Assembly (NCBI GenBank): GCA_964353635.1
Contig: CAYGVS010000011.1
Span: forward strand, 1 to 31,742
Source of the DNA: JAPLVB01 sp964353635
GTDB taxonomy: Archaea; Aenigmatarchaeota; Aenigmatarchaeia; QMZP01
DNA length: 31,742 bases
Reading direction: 5' to 3'
Numbering within the stretch: position 1 is the first letter of the stretch; each line of letters opens with the position of its first letter. This document shows positions 21,594 through 29,529 of the stretch, piece by piece. The notes below the pieces were generated by a model. The model made no database searches and was not told the DNA's origin. It was given only the letters and a program-made list of their open reading frames with translations. Position numbers and translations under genes: made by a program.

Positions 21594-22982
21594 ATGAAAA
21601 AGCCAGAGAAGGAGAAGGCGGCGCAGAAAGAGCAGATGAAAGAAGGTGGAACTGAAGAAGGAAGGCGTCACGAGACGCCTTCAGGCAAGGGCTCCGCCTT
21701 CAGTCCACAATCGAAGGATGCTTTCGCCATCGAGAAGACCAAGAGGGCCCAGAAGGTGGAGAAGAAGCCTCTTGTGCCTGAGGTGAGCATAGGCCTTGTG
21801 GGCCATGTGGACCATGGGAAGACCAGCCTCACCGAGGCGCTCACTGGGAAATGGACTGACACTCATTCTGAGGAGGTCAAGAGGGGGATAACCATCAGGC
21901 TCGGGTATGCAGAGGCCACTTTCTATAAGTGCCCCAAGTGCAAGGGGCATGAGCAGTACTCCAGGGCACCGAAATGCCAGAGATGCTTCTCGGACTGCGA
22001 GCCTTTGCGCACAGTGTCCTTCGTGGATGCTCCTGGCCATGAGACCCTCATGGCCACAGTGCTTTCAGGCGCAGCCCTCATGGATGGGGCCATTCTTCTT
22101 GTCTCTGCTATAGAGCAGTGCCCGCAGCCGCAGACAAGGGAGCACCTCAAGGCACTGGAGATTGTTGGAATAAAGAACATAGTGATAGTCCAGAACAAGA
22201 TTGACCTTGTCACAGAGGACCAGGCCATGAAGAACTATCAGCAGATTAAGGATTTCATAAAGGGCTCGATTGCGGAGAATGCCCCCATCATCCCTGTGTC
22301 TGCAAGGCAGGGCATAAACATTGACGCGCTCATAGAGGCTATAGAGAAGGCCATCCCAACGCCTGCCAGAGACCCCAAGAAACCGCTCAAGATGCTGGTG
22401 GCAAGATCCTTTGATGTAAACAAGCCCGGGACCCAGATAGACAAGCTCAGGGGTGCAGTCATCGGGGGCTCCATCATTGAAGGCGTAGTGAATGTGGGTG
22501 AAATAATCGAGCTCTGCCCGGGAATAAAGATAAAGGACAGGTTCCATCCGATCGTCACAAAGGTCATGGGCATCCAGCAGGCCATGAGGGATGTGCAGAC
22601 AGCGGGGCCTGGAGGGCTGGTTGGCATATCCACTGAGATGGACCCCTACTGGACCAAATCAGACAGCATGACAGGGAACGTGGTCGGCATGCCAGGGAAG
22701 CTGCCGAAGCCTGCATACCAGCTCAACCTTAACGTCCACCTTCTTGAGAGGGTCGTGGGCTCAAGAGAGGAGCTGAAAGTGGAGCCCATAAAGATTAACG
22801 ACCCACTGATGCTCACCATGGGGACAGCCAGGACAGTGGGCGTGGTCTCATCATCCAAGGGCAGCAGGATTGCGGTGGGCCTTAAGCTTCCGGTGTGCGC
22901 ACTGAAGGGCGATAAGGTTGCAATAAGCAGGCAGGTTCTGGGAAGGTGGAGGCTTATAGGCTGGGGTATAATCGAGGCCTGA
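21594..22982 (+). CDS. eif2g: translation initiation factor aIF2, gamma subunit, with N-terminal extension
   Basis: The GTPase core of aIF2, which carries initiator Met-tRNA to the small ribosomal subunit. G1 GHVDHGKTS, G3 DAPGHE, G4 QNKID and G5 VSARQG are intact. The zinc knuckle CPKCKGH...CQRC between G1 and G3 is present, as are EF-Tu-like domains 2 and 3. Family sequence starts at PEVSIGLVGHVD, but about 60 residues of Lys/Glu/Ala-rich extension precede it, which is unusual. Inside it, EGRRHETPSGK is encoded by a palindromic element (21661-21682), and a second half-copy (21694-21713) follows. The start is uncertain: ATG 21594, or TTG 21573 in the same frame. Confidence 0.95.
   Translation: MKKPEKEKAAQKEQMKEGGTEEGRRHETPSGKGSAFSPQSKDAFAIEKTKRAQKVEKKPLVPEVSIGLVGHVDHGKTSLTEALTGKWTDTHSEEVKRGITIRLGYAEATFYKCPKCKGHEQYSRAPKCQRCFSDCEPLRTVSFVDAPGHETLMATVLSGAALMDGAILLVSAIEQCPQPQTREHLKALEIVGIKNIVIVQNKIDLVTEDQAMKNYQQIKDFIKGSIAENAPIIPVSARQGINIDALIEAIEKAIPTPARDPKKPLKMLVARSFDVNKPGTQIDKLRGAVIGGSIIEGVVNVGEIIELCPGIKIKDRFHPIVTKVMGIQQAMRDVQTAGPGGLVGISTEMDPYWTKSDSMTGNVVGMPGKLPKPAYQLNLNVHLLERVVGSREELKVEPIKINDPLMLTMGTARTVGVVSSSKGSRIAVGLKLPVCALKGDKVAISRQVLGRWRLIGWGIIEA
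21661..21682. repeat. palindromic element copy 12 (in frame inside aIF2 gamma)
   Basis: GAAGGCGTC, loop ACGA, GACGCCTTC, then AGGCAAGG. A half-copy CCGCCTTCAGTCCACAATCG at 21694-21713 differs at two positions from the right half and flank of copy 11. Confidence 0.9.
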
Positions 22983-23034
22983 TTGAGCCATCTCACAGCA
23001 TAGATATATAACATTTTCTATTATTTATCGTCAT

Positions 23035-23361
23035 ATGAAAAAGATTACTCTGCTTTACAGTTCAAGTCCAGGACAGAATTTGAAAGGTGAAAATGTAAGA
23101 AAGGATTTTTACCTGCCTAATTACGCAGATGTTTCCTATGTAATCGGAAGATTGAAAATTTATGATGTAAACGATCTAAGGGAATTCATGGATATCGAAT
23201 CTTTTGATTGTGAGTTTACCCAAGGGGTTGGTCCGTGGCTGACATCCGGACCTGTCAAGGATGGCGGGAAATATATCATTGGACGATCTAAAAAAAGCGA
23301 AGAGACCTCTTTCTTGCGCAACTTCCGGAATCCACGATTCACTCTGCTGGAAGAGAAATAG
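23035..23361 (+). CDS. hypothetical protein
   Basis: 108 residues starting at ATG 23035, about 25 bases after TATA-like GATATATAAC. Soluble and mixed. No Cys, no signal, no known motif; FYLPNYADVSYVIGRLKIYDVNDLREFMDI suggests a small alpha/beta fold. Its codon use is more AT-rich than that of aIF2 gamma just upstream, which may mean recent arrival. Function unknown. Confidence 0.6.
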   Translation: MKKITLLYSSSPGQNLKGENVRKDFYLPNYADVSYVIGRLKIYDVNDLREFMDIESFDCEFTQGVGPWLTSGPVKDGGKYIIGRSKKSEETSFLRNFRNPRFTLLEEK

Positions 23362-23404
23362 ACTTAATGGATTTATTTGCAATGGTCTTATTGACTGGAA
23401 TAAG

Positions 23405-23968
23405 TCAGAGCCCGTTCTTCTGGACGAAAGGGATGATGCCTCTTCTGTATTCTTCCATCTCCTTCCTGAACTGATAGAGGAGGCGCTCCATCTCATCCTT
23501 CCTGCATCCCATCCTTTTTAGGCCTTCCTTTATCCTGGAAGCTGAGGGATTGCTATTGGGGGGTTCCTTCCCACATACTAAGGGGCAGTCGACCCCGTTA
23601 TTGTCAACGATTATCCTGCCATTCTTGTGATACCAGAACGGGAACACCCTGCATATAAGAGGCCTTGATGCATATATGCTGCAGGAGCCTTTGCTGAAGA
23701 ATAAGCATGAGCCATCCTTCAGCGCCTTGAGCTGAAGGAGCTTGCCACCGAGGGCGAGGTCATAGTAATAACCATGCGGCCTCTTCAGGAATAGCTCGGT
23801 CTTCCTGTCGTTCTCGCTCAGTTCTGCAAACCTTATGAATGATGATGGCCTCTTGCCTGTGCGCCTGGATATCCTTTTTGCATCGCCGATGGTGAGGAAC
23901 CTGGAATAGAAGGAGCTGCAGCAATCTTCATCGTTCTTAACGCAGTCAAGGCAGTCGTTCCTGGCCAT
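23405..23968 (-). CDS. YkgJ-family cysteine cluster protein
   Basis: 187 residues, putative zinc- or iron-chelating protein. The N-terminus MARNDCLDCVKNDEDCC supplies the first Cys group, and the middle GSCLFFSKGSCSIYASRPLICRVFPFW is the diagnostic CxxY..RP..CR.FPF signature of the YkgJ (CxxCxxCC) family. A last pair, DCPLVC, follows. ATG 23968 is chosen because the minus-strand TATA GCTTATAAGC lies 21-30 bases upstream. The open frame runs on to 24376 but crosses the divergent hydrolase gene. The role of the family is not firmly known; metal binding and a possible modification function are proposed. Confidence 0.88.
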   Translation of the reverse strand: MARNDCLDCVKNDEDCCSSFYSRFLTIGDAKRISRRTGKRPSSFIRFAELSENDRKTELFLKRPHGYYYDLALGGKLLQLKALKDGSCLFFSKGSCSIYASRPLICRVFPFWYHKNGRIIVDNNGVDCPLVCGKEPPNSNPSASRIKEGLKRMGCRKDEMERLLYQFRKEMEEYRRGIIPFVQKNGL

Positions 23969-24041
23969 CTTAAAAGATGCAAGAACTTGCTTATAAGCAT
24001 TTAAAGAACTCATGCCAATGATTTTTTCAACAGTGAACCGG

Positions 24042-24584
24042 ATGGATAGGATATTTCTTGTGCATGGGTGGGGAGGGAAGCCTGAAGGTGGATGGTTCCC
24101 CTGGCTCAAAGAGGAGCTGGAGCATAAGGGCTTTAGCGTCTTATCTGTCAGGATGCCAGAGCCCAGCAAGCCTGAGCCCAAGGCTTGGGTGAAAGCGCTC
24201 TCAGCAGCTGTGGAAATCCCCAGAAATAATTGCTTCCTTGTGGGGCACAGCCTTGGCTGCATAACAATACTGAGATACCTGGAAACGCTTGGTGAGCACC
24301 AGGAGATTGGGGGCGCTGTGCTTGTTGCAGGCTTTTCAGAGGGCCTTGGTTTCAGGGAGATAAGCTCATTCTTCACAGAGCCGCTTCACTGGAAGAAGGT
24401 CAGGTCACACTGCAAGAGTTTTACTGCAATCCATTCTGATGATGATCCTTACGTGACTCCCAAGTACGGCGAGGTCTTCAGGCAGCAGCTGGGAGCCAAA
24501 GTGATAATGGCAAGAGGCATGGGGCACTTCGAACAGAAGGAGAACCCTCTTATCCTGCAGGCTGTACTGGATGCTGCCAAGTGA
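24042..24584 (+). CDS. RBBP9/YdeN-like serine hydrolase
   Basis: About 180 residues, a minimal alpha/beta hydrolase. The N-terminus MDRIFLVHGWGGKPEGGWFPWL is the family hallmark. GHSLGC (Ser70) is the nucleophile elbow, SDDDPYV supplies the Asp, and GMGHF the His. The family lacks a lid domain, and substrates are unclear. ATG 24042 is chosen since homology begins there; ATG 24012 in the same frame is possible. The promoter is shared with the divergent YkgJ gene, via the symmetric TATA-like GCTTATAAGC at 23989-23998 and ATTTAAAGA just after it. Confidence 0.88.
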   Translation: MDRIFLVHGWGGKPEGGWFPWLKEELEHKGFSVLSVRMPEPSKPEPKAWVKALSAAVEIPRNNCFLVGHSLGCITILRYLETLGEHQEIGGAVLVAGFSEGLGFREISSFFTEPLHWKKVRSHCKSFTAIHSDDDPYVTPKYGEVFRQQLGAKVIMARGMGHFEQKENPLILQAVLDAAK

Positions 24585-24634
24585 CGGAAGGACCTGCCAA
24601 CAAGGCATTTAAAGCTTTATGCCAATCATTTGAG

Positions 24635-24856
24635 ATGCAAGAAATCAAGATTTTCCCGGAATACTGCAGCCTGCCTAAGGGATACCAGGTAGAGGCGCAA
24701 AAAGTTTTCGTCAGAGAGAGGGATGACCTTCACTTTTGCGGCGGATGCACCTTGGAATGTTTAGGCAATCCTTCTTTCAAAGATCCAAATGAGCATGCTC
24801 AAAACTGGGATATATATTTGAAAAGGGTTAGCGAAACCCTGAGCCAGGGGCGCTAG
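24635..24856 (+). CDS. small Cys-containing hypothetical protein
   Basis: 73 residues from ATG 24635, chosen because ATTTAAAGC lies about 25 bases upstream. A GTG at 24581 overlapping the hydrolase stop (GTGA) would extend it by 18 residues and make it translationally coupled. The motif FCGGCTLECLG may bind metal. The rest is charged. No known family. Confidence 0.55.
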   Translation: MQEIKIFPEYCSLPKGYQVEAQKVFVRERDDLHFCGGCTLECLGNPSFKDPNEHAQNWDIYLKRVSETLSQGR

Positions 24857-24911
24857 ATAAGCGATGCACCTTCTTAAAAAGCATTAAATATCTTCACAAT
24901 TATATCATATT

Positions 24912-25334
24912 ATGGATTGGTCTGGCTTTGAAAGAGGCGTGTTCCTGGTGAATGTTCTGGGTATAGTTATCAATCCAAAGACCCGGCATATTCTAATCGG
25001 CAGAAGGGAGGATGACCCATATCTGCCGCAGCTTACTTGGGGTTTCCCTGGAGGAAGGCCTGCCTATGGGGAGGACTTGGAGCATTACCTGAGGCATGAG
25101 ATCAAAATCAAAACCGGACTTGAAGTGGAAGTCAAACGGATCGTTTTCGCCAAGACCTATCCTGAGAACAGGGAGCTCCTTTCGATATATTATTATTGCG
25201 AGGTCATTGGCGGTGCAGAAAAGGCTGGAGAGAAATTCAAGGAGTTAAGATGGATTAAGCCCGCGGACGCCAATAAATACTTCACGACTTCACTGCACCC
25301 GAAGCTCTTGGATTACCTGAAAGGGCTGGTATAG
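24912..25334 (+). CDS. Nudix-fold protein with degenerate Nudix box
   Basis: 140 residues with the Nudix fold order: strand VLGIVINPKTRHILIGRRE, TWGFPGGRPAYGE, helix, then TGL and C-terminal strands with LRWIKPADANKYFTTSLHPK. The box spans G48-L70. G48 and E54 fit, and G69-L70 fit, but the catalytic REUxEExGU core reads HEIKIKTGL: Arg is His, and the two metal-binding Glu are Ile66 and Lys67. Hydrolysis as in normal Nudix enzymes is therefore unlikely, and a binding or altered role is possible. A TATA-like TTAAATAT lies about 20 bases upstream of ATG 24912. Confidence 0.82.
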   Translation: MDWSGFERGVFLVNVLGIVINPKTRHILIGRREDDPYLPQLTWGFPGGRPAYGEDLEHYLRHEIKIKTGLEVEVKRIVFAKTYPENRELLSIYYYCEVIGGAEKAGEKFKELRWIKPADANKYFTTSLHPKLLDYLKGLV

Positions 25335-26402
25335 CTAGCCCTTCCTTTCCAGGGTCCATTCAAGCACAGAGCGCACGAAATCCTCGTAATTGCGGCCCGT
25401 GCATGAGAATGAGCGCATGAAGCCTTCTCCCGGAGAGATATCCGGGTTCGCATTGACCTCTATCACATAGGGCTTGTTCTTTGAGTCAAGCCGCATGTCC
25501 ACCCTTGCGTAATCCCTGCAGCCCACTGTCTTTATGCAATCATGCGCTATGGACCTTACCTTCTCCGCCACTTCCTCAGGCAGCTGCGAAGGGCACACTC
25601 CAACGGTCTTCTTGTACTCCTCGCTGTCCTGTATCCATTTGGCTGTGTAGCTTGTCACCTTCGGGATGCCCTGGGGATAGTCCAGGAAGACTATCTCGGA
25701 GATGGGGAGGACCTCTGTCGAGCCGTTGTTAATGAATACAGCCACATTCAGCTCCCTCCCGTCTATGTACTCCTCCACTATGGCAGGCTGCCTGTAATTC
25801 TCTATCACATGGGAGACCTTTTTCCTGAGCTGCTGGGTGGTGCTAACCACAGAGTCTTTTTCAATGCCCACGCTGCCATCCTCGAAGTTCGGCTTGACTA
25901 TCAGCGGGAATCTCAGGCCCTCGGCGGAGGCCTCCTTGGCTGAGGAGAATATCCTGAATCTTGGGGTGGGTATGCCCCTGCTTTCCAGGGCCTGCTTGGT
26001 CCTGGTCTTGTCAGTGGTGAGGTCTATCGCATTTCCTGAGGAGCCTGTATAGGGTATATTCATCTCCTCCAGGATGCGTGTAGTGATAGTCTGCAGCTTG
26101 GCGTCTCCGCAGAAGGTCTCGCAAAGGTTGAAAACTGCATGAAGCCTGGCTTTCCTCATGTCAGCCCTGAGCCTGGAGACCACTCTCTTATGACTCTGCT
26201 CCTTCAGCCCTCTTCCTATCGGGATGAGCATGACCTTGTGGCCCAGGTTTTCCAGGGCTTGCCTGACTGCATTCACCTCGTCCATGACTCCTGCATCAGA
26301 TATGGAATCGTACTTGCTCTTGCAGGAAACCTCCCCGCTGTCGTACACTATGCCAACCCTCAAGCTGGGAGTCCTGCCAATAAGCGTCATATTCTTATTC
26401 AT
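25335..26402 (-). CDS. Ddl-like ATP-grasp ligase (second of a pair)
   Basis: 355 residues related to D-alanine-D-alanine ligase. The N-domain (VGIVYDSGE...) is followed by the ATP-grasp motifs TDKTRTKQAL..GIPTP, FPLIVKPNFEDGSVGI and VEEYIDGRELNVAVF. The metal-binding tail is RVDMRLDSKNKPYVIEVNANPDISPGEGF; the Ddl consensus NxxPG is here NANPDISPG. The ATG overlaps the stop of its paralogue (26399-26402), so they are one operon. Archaea of this type have no peptidoglycan, so the substrate is probably another pair of amino or hydroxy acids, perhaps in a small peptide or a cofactor. Confidence 0.85.
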   Translation of the reverse strand: MNKNMTLIGRTPSLRVGIVYDSGEVSCKSKYDSISDAGVMDEVNAVRQALENLGHKVMLIPIGRGLKEQSHKRVVSRLRADMRKARLHAVFNLCETFCGDAKLQTITTRILEEMNIPYTGSSGNAIDLTTDKTRTKQALESRGIPTPRFRIFSSAKEASAEGLRFPLIVKPNFEDGSVGIEKDSVVSTTQQLRKKVSHVIENYRQPAIVEEYIDGRELNVAVFINNGSTEVLPISEIVFLDYPQGIPKVTSYTAKWIQDSEEYKKTVGVCPSQLPEEVAEKVRSIAHDCIKTVGCRDYARVDMRLDSKNKPYVIEVNANPDISPGEGFMRSFSCTGRNYEDFVRSVLEWTLERKG

Positions 26403-27436
26403 TTTCTACCTTTCTTTGGCTTTGCGTTCAAGCCATTCCTCTTCATGCCTTCCTCGAGGACCCTTGCGATTATCTGATTGTATGTCATTCCAGCAGCATA
26501 GGCTGATTTGGGGAACCTTGAATTCTCCTCAGGGTCAGGTATGAGCCCGGGCAGGGCATTTACCTCGAGTATGTTCGGAACGCCTTTGCTATCAAGCCTC
26601 ACATCCATCCTGCAGAAGTCCCTGCAGCCCAATGCTTTGTAAGCTTCCGTGCAGACTTTTCTTATCTCGCTCTCAAGCTTCCTGGAAATCCTTGCCGGGC
26701 ACTTCACCATATCCTTGATGTGCATGCCACTCTTCGGGTCATCATATATCCATTTCATCTCGTACGAGTCGAACTTGTTTATCTCTCCAGGGACCTTATC
26801 GAAGCAGACCTCCACTATCGGAAGCACCTCTGGGTTGCCATTCCCTATTATGGCTACCGTGAACTCCCTTCCGTCCAGGAACTCCTCTGCAATCACAGGC
26901 TGCCTGTAATCCCTTGTCATTTTGGCGAGCTTCTTTCTGAGCTCCTTTTGGTTCCTGACAAGGCAGTCGTTGGTGATTCCTTTGCTTGAGCCTTCGCTCA
27001 GAGGCTTGACTATAAGGGGGAAGCCCATCCCTTTCTTCAAGGGCTCTGCCGGATTCTTGAAGACCTGGAACTTGGGCGTTGGTATGCCGTGATAGCTGAG
27101 TATCTCCTTTGTCCTTGATTTGTCCAGCGTGATGGCAAGGGTCAGGGGACCTGAGCCTGTGTAAGGCAAGCCGAGCAGTTCGCAGAAAAGCGGGATCTGG
27201 GATTCCCTGGATTCGCCCCTCAGGCCTTCAGCGATGTTGAAGACCATGTCCGGCTTTGAGCTGCGGAGCTTTGGGAACGCATCATCGTCAGCTTCTATCA
27301 TGATGACTGAGTGCCCATGGGACTCAATGGCTTTCCTTATTGCCTCCAGTGTCTCCGGAGCATCGAATTCAGCCTGCTCATCCGGGAGGCCAGAATCAGT
27401 TTCTTTTTTTTGGTTGAATGTAAACGCAACTTTCAT
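26399..27436 (-). CDS. Ddl-like ATP-grasp ligase (first of a pair)
   Basis: 345 residues, paralogous to the next gene. Motifs: LDKSRTKEILSYHGIPTP, FPLIVKPLSEGSSKGI, AEEFLDGREFTVAII, CRMDVRLDSKGVPNILEVNALPGLIPDPEENSRFPKSAYAAGM. The NALPG...S.FP..A...GM end is closer to true Ddl enzymes than its partner's. The C-terminal tail is basic (NGLNAKPKKGRK). A possible TATA box lies 25-35 bases upstream of ATG 27436. The two ligases could act in sequence or as a heteromer. Confidence 0.86.
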   Translation of the reverse strand: MKVAFTFNQKKETDSGLPDEQAEFDAPETLEAIRKAIESHGHSVIMIEADDDAFPKLRSSKPDMVFNIAEGLRGESRESQIPLFCELLGLPYTGSGPLTLAITLDKSRTKEILSYHGIPTPKFQVFKNPAEPLKKGMGFPLIVKPLSEGSSKGITNDCLVRNQKELRKKLAKMTRDYRQPVIAEEFLDGREFTVAIIGNGNPEVLPIVEVCFDKVPGEINKFDSYEMKWIYDDPKSGMHIKDMVKCPARISRKLESEIRKVCTEAYKALGCRDFCRMDVRLDSKGVPNILEVNALPGLIPDPEENSRFPKSAYAAGMTYNQIIARVLEEGMKRNGLNAKPKKGRK

Positions 27437-27550
27437 GCTCTTAAGAATTCCTTATCCATGCTGATAAATTATTTCGTTGAGCTAGTTTATATTCTTTTTA
27501 AGTATTGTGCAGCAATGCGGTTTTCCAATATTTTACATTCGTAAAATAAG

Positions 27551-29023
27551 TCACTTGTCGGATTGGGAATGCTCCTCCCTCCAGTAGTTTGGAGCCTCCG
27601 CGGTAATGGTGATGTCATGCGGGTGTGATTCCCTGAGGCCTGCCTTGGTTATCCTCACGAACCGGGAATTCTTCCTCAGCTCGTCAATGCTTCTGCAGCC
27701 GCAGTAGCCCATCGCGGAGCGCAGGCCTCCGACAAGCTGGAGAAGCGTCTCGGATACAGTGCCTCTGTAAGGCACAATGCCCTCTATGCCTTCGGGGACG
27801 AATTTCCCGCTGTCATTTTTCCCGTACCTGTCAGAGCCTTCCTGCATCGCGCTGAGCGAACCCATGCCCCGGTAGCTCTTGTACTTCCTTCCACCTACGA
27901 ATACGCTCCTTCCAGGCGACTCCTCTGTGCCTGCAAAAAGCGAGCCTATCATGACAATGGAAGCTCCTGCTGCGATCGCCTTGGCGATGTCGCCTGAATA
28001 CTTAATCCCTCCGTCAGCGATTGCCGGAACGCCCTGCCCGTCAGCGGCTGAGACGCAGTCCTGGATCGCTGTTATTTGAGGGACACCAGCGCCTGCGACT
28101 ATCCTTGTCGTGCATATCGAGCCAGGGCCTATACCAACCTTTATCGCGTCAGCGCCTGCGGAGATGAGCTCCTTTGCGGCCTCTGCGGTCGCGATGTTGC
28201 CAGCAATGAGCTCTGCGTCATACTCCTTCTTTATCTGCCTTATTGTTCTTATGACGTTCTCTGAGTGGCCGTGGGCTGTGTCAATGGCAAGGATGTCAGC
28301 GCCTGCGTCCAGGAGCATATCCGCCCTTTTGAAATCAAATGGGCCTATCGCAGCACCCACCATGAGCCTGCCTTCGCTGTCCTTTGAGGAATCTGGGAAC
28401 TTCCTGCTTTTGATTATGTCCTTGACTGTGATCATGCCTTTGAGTATGCCCGAGCTATCCACAAGGAGGAGCTTCTCTATCTTATGCCTGTCCAGGATGC
28501 TAATGGCCTCCTCAACGCTCGTGTTCTCTCCTGCTGTGACAAGCTCCTTCGTCATCACGTCCTGAACAGGCTGGCTCAGGTTGGTCTTGAACATGAGGTC
28601 CCTGTGAGTGATTATCCCCACAAGCCTCTCCCCATCAACGACAGGAAGTCCTGAGACGCTGTTCCTCTCCATTATGCTCTGCACCTTGGATATGGTGTCT
28701 CCGGGAGAGATGGTTATGGGATTCTCAATTATCCAGCTCTCGGATTTCTTGACAGCCCTTACTTCCTCCGCCTGCCTTTCAGGAGAGCTGTTCCTGTGGA
28801 TGATTCCCATTCCACCGGACCTTGCCATGGCAATGGCCAGGCCGCTCTCTGTAACCGTGTCCATTGCAGCGCTGATTATGGGTATCTTCAGGCTTATGCT
28901 GCGGGACAGCCTGCTGGACACGTCAACATCCTTGGGAAGGGTGCCTGATCTGGATGGCACAAGAAGGACATCGTCAAAAGTAAGCGCAACTTTCCTGGAT
29001 ATACGTCCGGCGTTGCCTGACAT
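27551..29023 (-). CDS. guaB: inosine-5'-monophosphate dehydrogenase
   Basis: Oxidises IMP to XMP, the committed step of GMP synthesis. The 490 residues comprise a TIM barrel interrupted at about residues 95-205 by a tandem CBS pair (NPITISPGDTISKVQSIMERNSVSGLPVVD... and VTAGENTSVEEAISIL...). The catalytic loop is GPGSICTTRIVAGAGVPQ, and the flap has YRGMGSL and EGIEGIVPYRG. All key segments and the length match the family. The TATA box AAAATATAAGC about 25 bases upstream of ATG 29023 gives a leaderless mRNA. It stands alone, with no guaA adjacent. Confidence 0.97.
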   Translation of the reverse strand: MSGNAGRISRKVALTFDDVLLVPSRSGTLPKDVDVSSRLSRSISLKIPIISAAMDTVTESGLAIAMARSGGMGIIHRNSSPERQAEEVRAVKKSESWIIENPITISPGDTISKVQSIMERNSVSGLPVVDGERLVGIITHRDLMFKTNLSQPVQDVMTKELVTAGENTSVEEAISILDRHKIEKLLLVDSSGILKGMITVKDIIKSRKFPDSSKDSEGRLMVGAAIGPFDFKRADMLLDAGADILAIDTAHGHSENVIRTIRQIKKEYDAELIAGNIATAEAAKELISAGADAIKVGIGPGSICTTRIVAGAGVPQITAIQDCVSAADGQGVPAIADGGIKYSGDIAKAIAAGASIVMIGSLFAGTEESPGRSVFVGGRKYKSYRGMGSLSAMQEGSDRYGKNDSGKFVPEGIEGIVPYRGTVSETLLQLVGGLRSAMGYCGCRSIDELRKNSRFVRITKAGLRESHPHDITITAEAPNYWREEHSQSDK

Positions 29024-29090
29024 ATAATATATATCAACCTAAGGCTTATATTTTTGCGCTTGACTTTTTGCTTCCTTTTTCTCCCCTGAT

Positions 29091-29291
29091 TTATGCCTGT
29101 TCTTTATGCATCCCATATCTTTCTGTCATTGCCATGTACGCCCTGTCATGCAGGTCGAATGGCCTCCCGCCTTCCTCCTGGATTATTTGCTTTTTCTCCT
29201 GCCTAATTAGGCATTTGTATATGCTGTTGTCTGACATGTATTTTTCCATCCCAGGAACCGCCCTGAATGTTTTTCTGCTCATTCTTACCAA
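29091..29291 (-). CDS. small hypothetical protein
   Basis: 66 residues (or 63 from the second Met). Charged and helical, with KCLIRQEKKQIIQEEGGRPFDLHDRAYMAM. There is no known family, clear TATA box or ribosome binding site. It lies between IMPDH and a low-information stretch. Confidence 0.45.
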   Translation of the reverse strand: MVRMSRKTFRAVPGMEKYMSDNSIYKCLIRQEKKQIIQEEGGRPFDLHDRAYMAMTERYGMHKEQA

Positions 29292-29440
29292 TCCTTCCCC
29301 TAGGCGAAAGCGCCTTTTGGCGCCACGCTCCCATTGCTAAAGCTGTGGCTCACTCCAGGAATTTTTCGAAGCAGATTGCCAAGCCCAATTCCGGATTAGC
29401 GCTCAGAAAGGTTCAGAAGGGACTTGTTTCCAAGAAGTGA
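29267..29440 (+). CDS. 57-residue frame, doubtful
   Basis: ATG 29267 to TGA 29440. The second half, RHAPIAKAVAHSRNFSKQIA then KPNSGLALRKVQKGLVSKK, is basic and protein-like. The first half is an unlikely hydrophobic stretch crossing a small hairpin (AGGCG-AAAG-CGCCT). It may be the remnant of a lost basic protein gene. No promoter is visible. Bases 29441-29529 show nothing. Confidence 0.2.
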   Translation: MFFCSFLPILPLGESAFWRHAPIAKAVAHSRNFSKQIAKPNSGLALRKVQKGLVSKK

Positions 29441-29529
29441 GAGGGAAAGCCAATGCTAATATTTTCGATACCAAAACCAGCCAACAATCCTGGTAAGGCT
29501 TTCCATAAAAATAATTGTGGGGGAAATAT

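Noticed and set aside
17243..21682. CRISPR array made of the palindromic repeats
   Set aside because: Copies are irregularly spaced, in both orientations, inside genes, and no cas gene is present.
23176..23496. Minus-strand frame overlapping the 108-residue gene
   Set aside because: The plus-strand gene has a well-placed TATA box, and the YkgJ gene ends within this span.
25481..25943. Plus-strand frames over the ligase genes
   Set aside because: Antisense shadows of the ATP-grasp genes, which keep all motifs.
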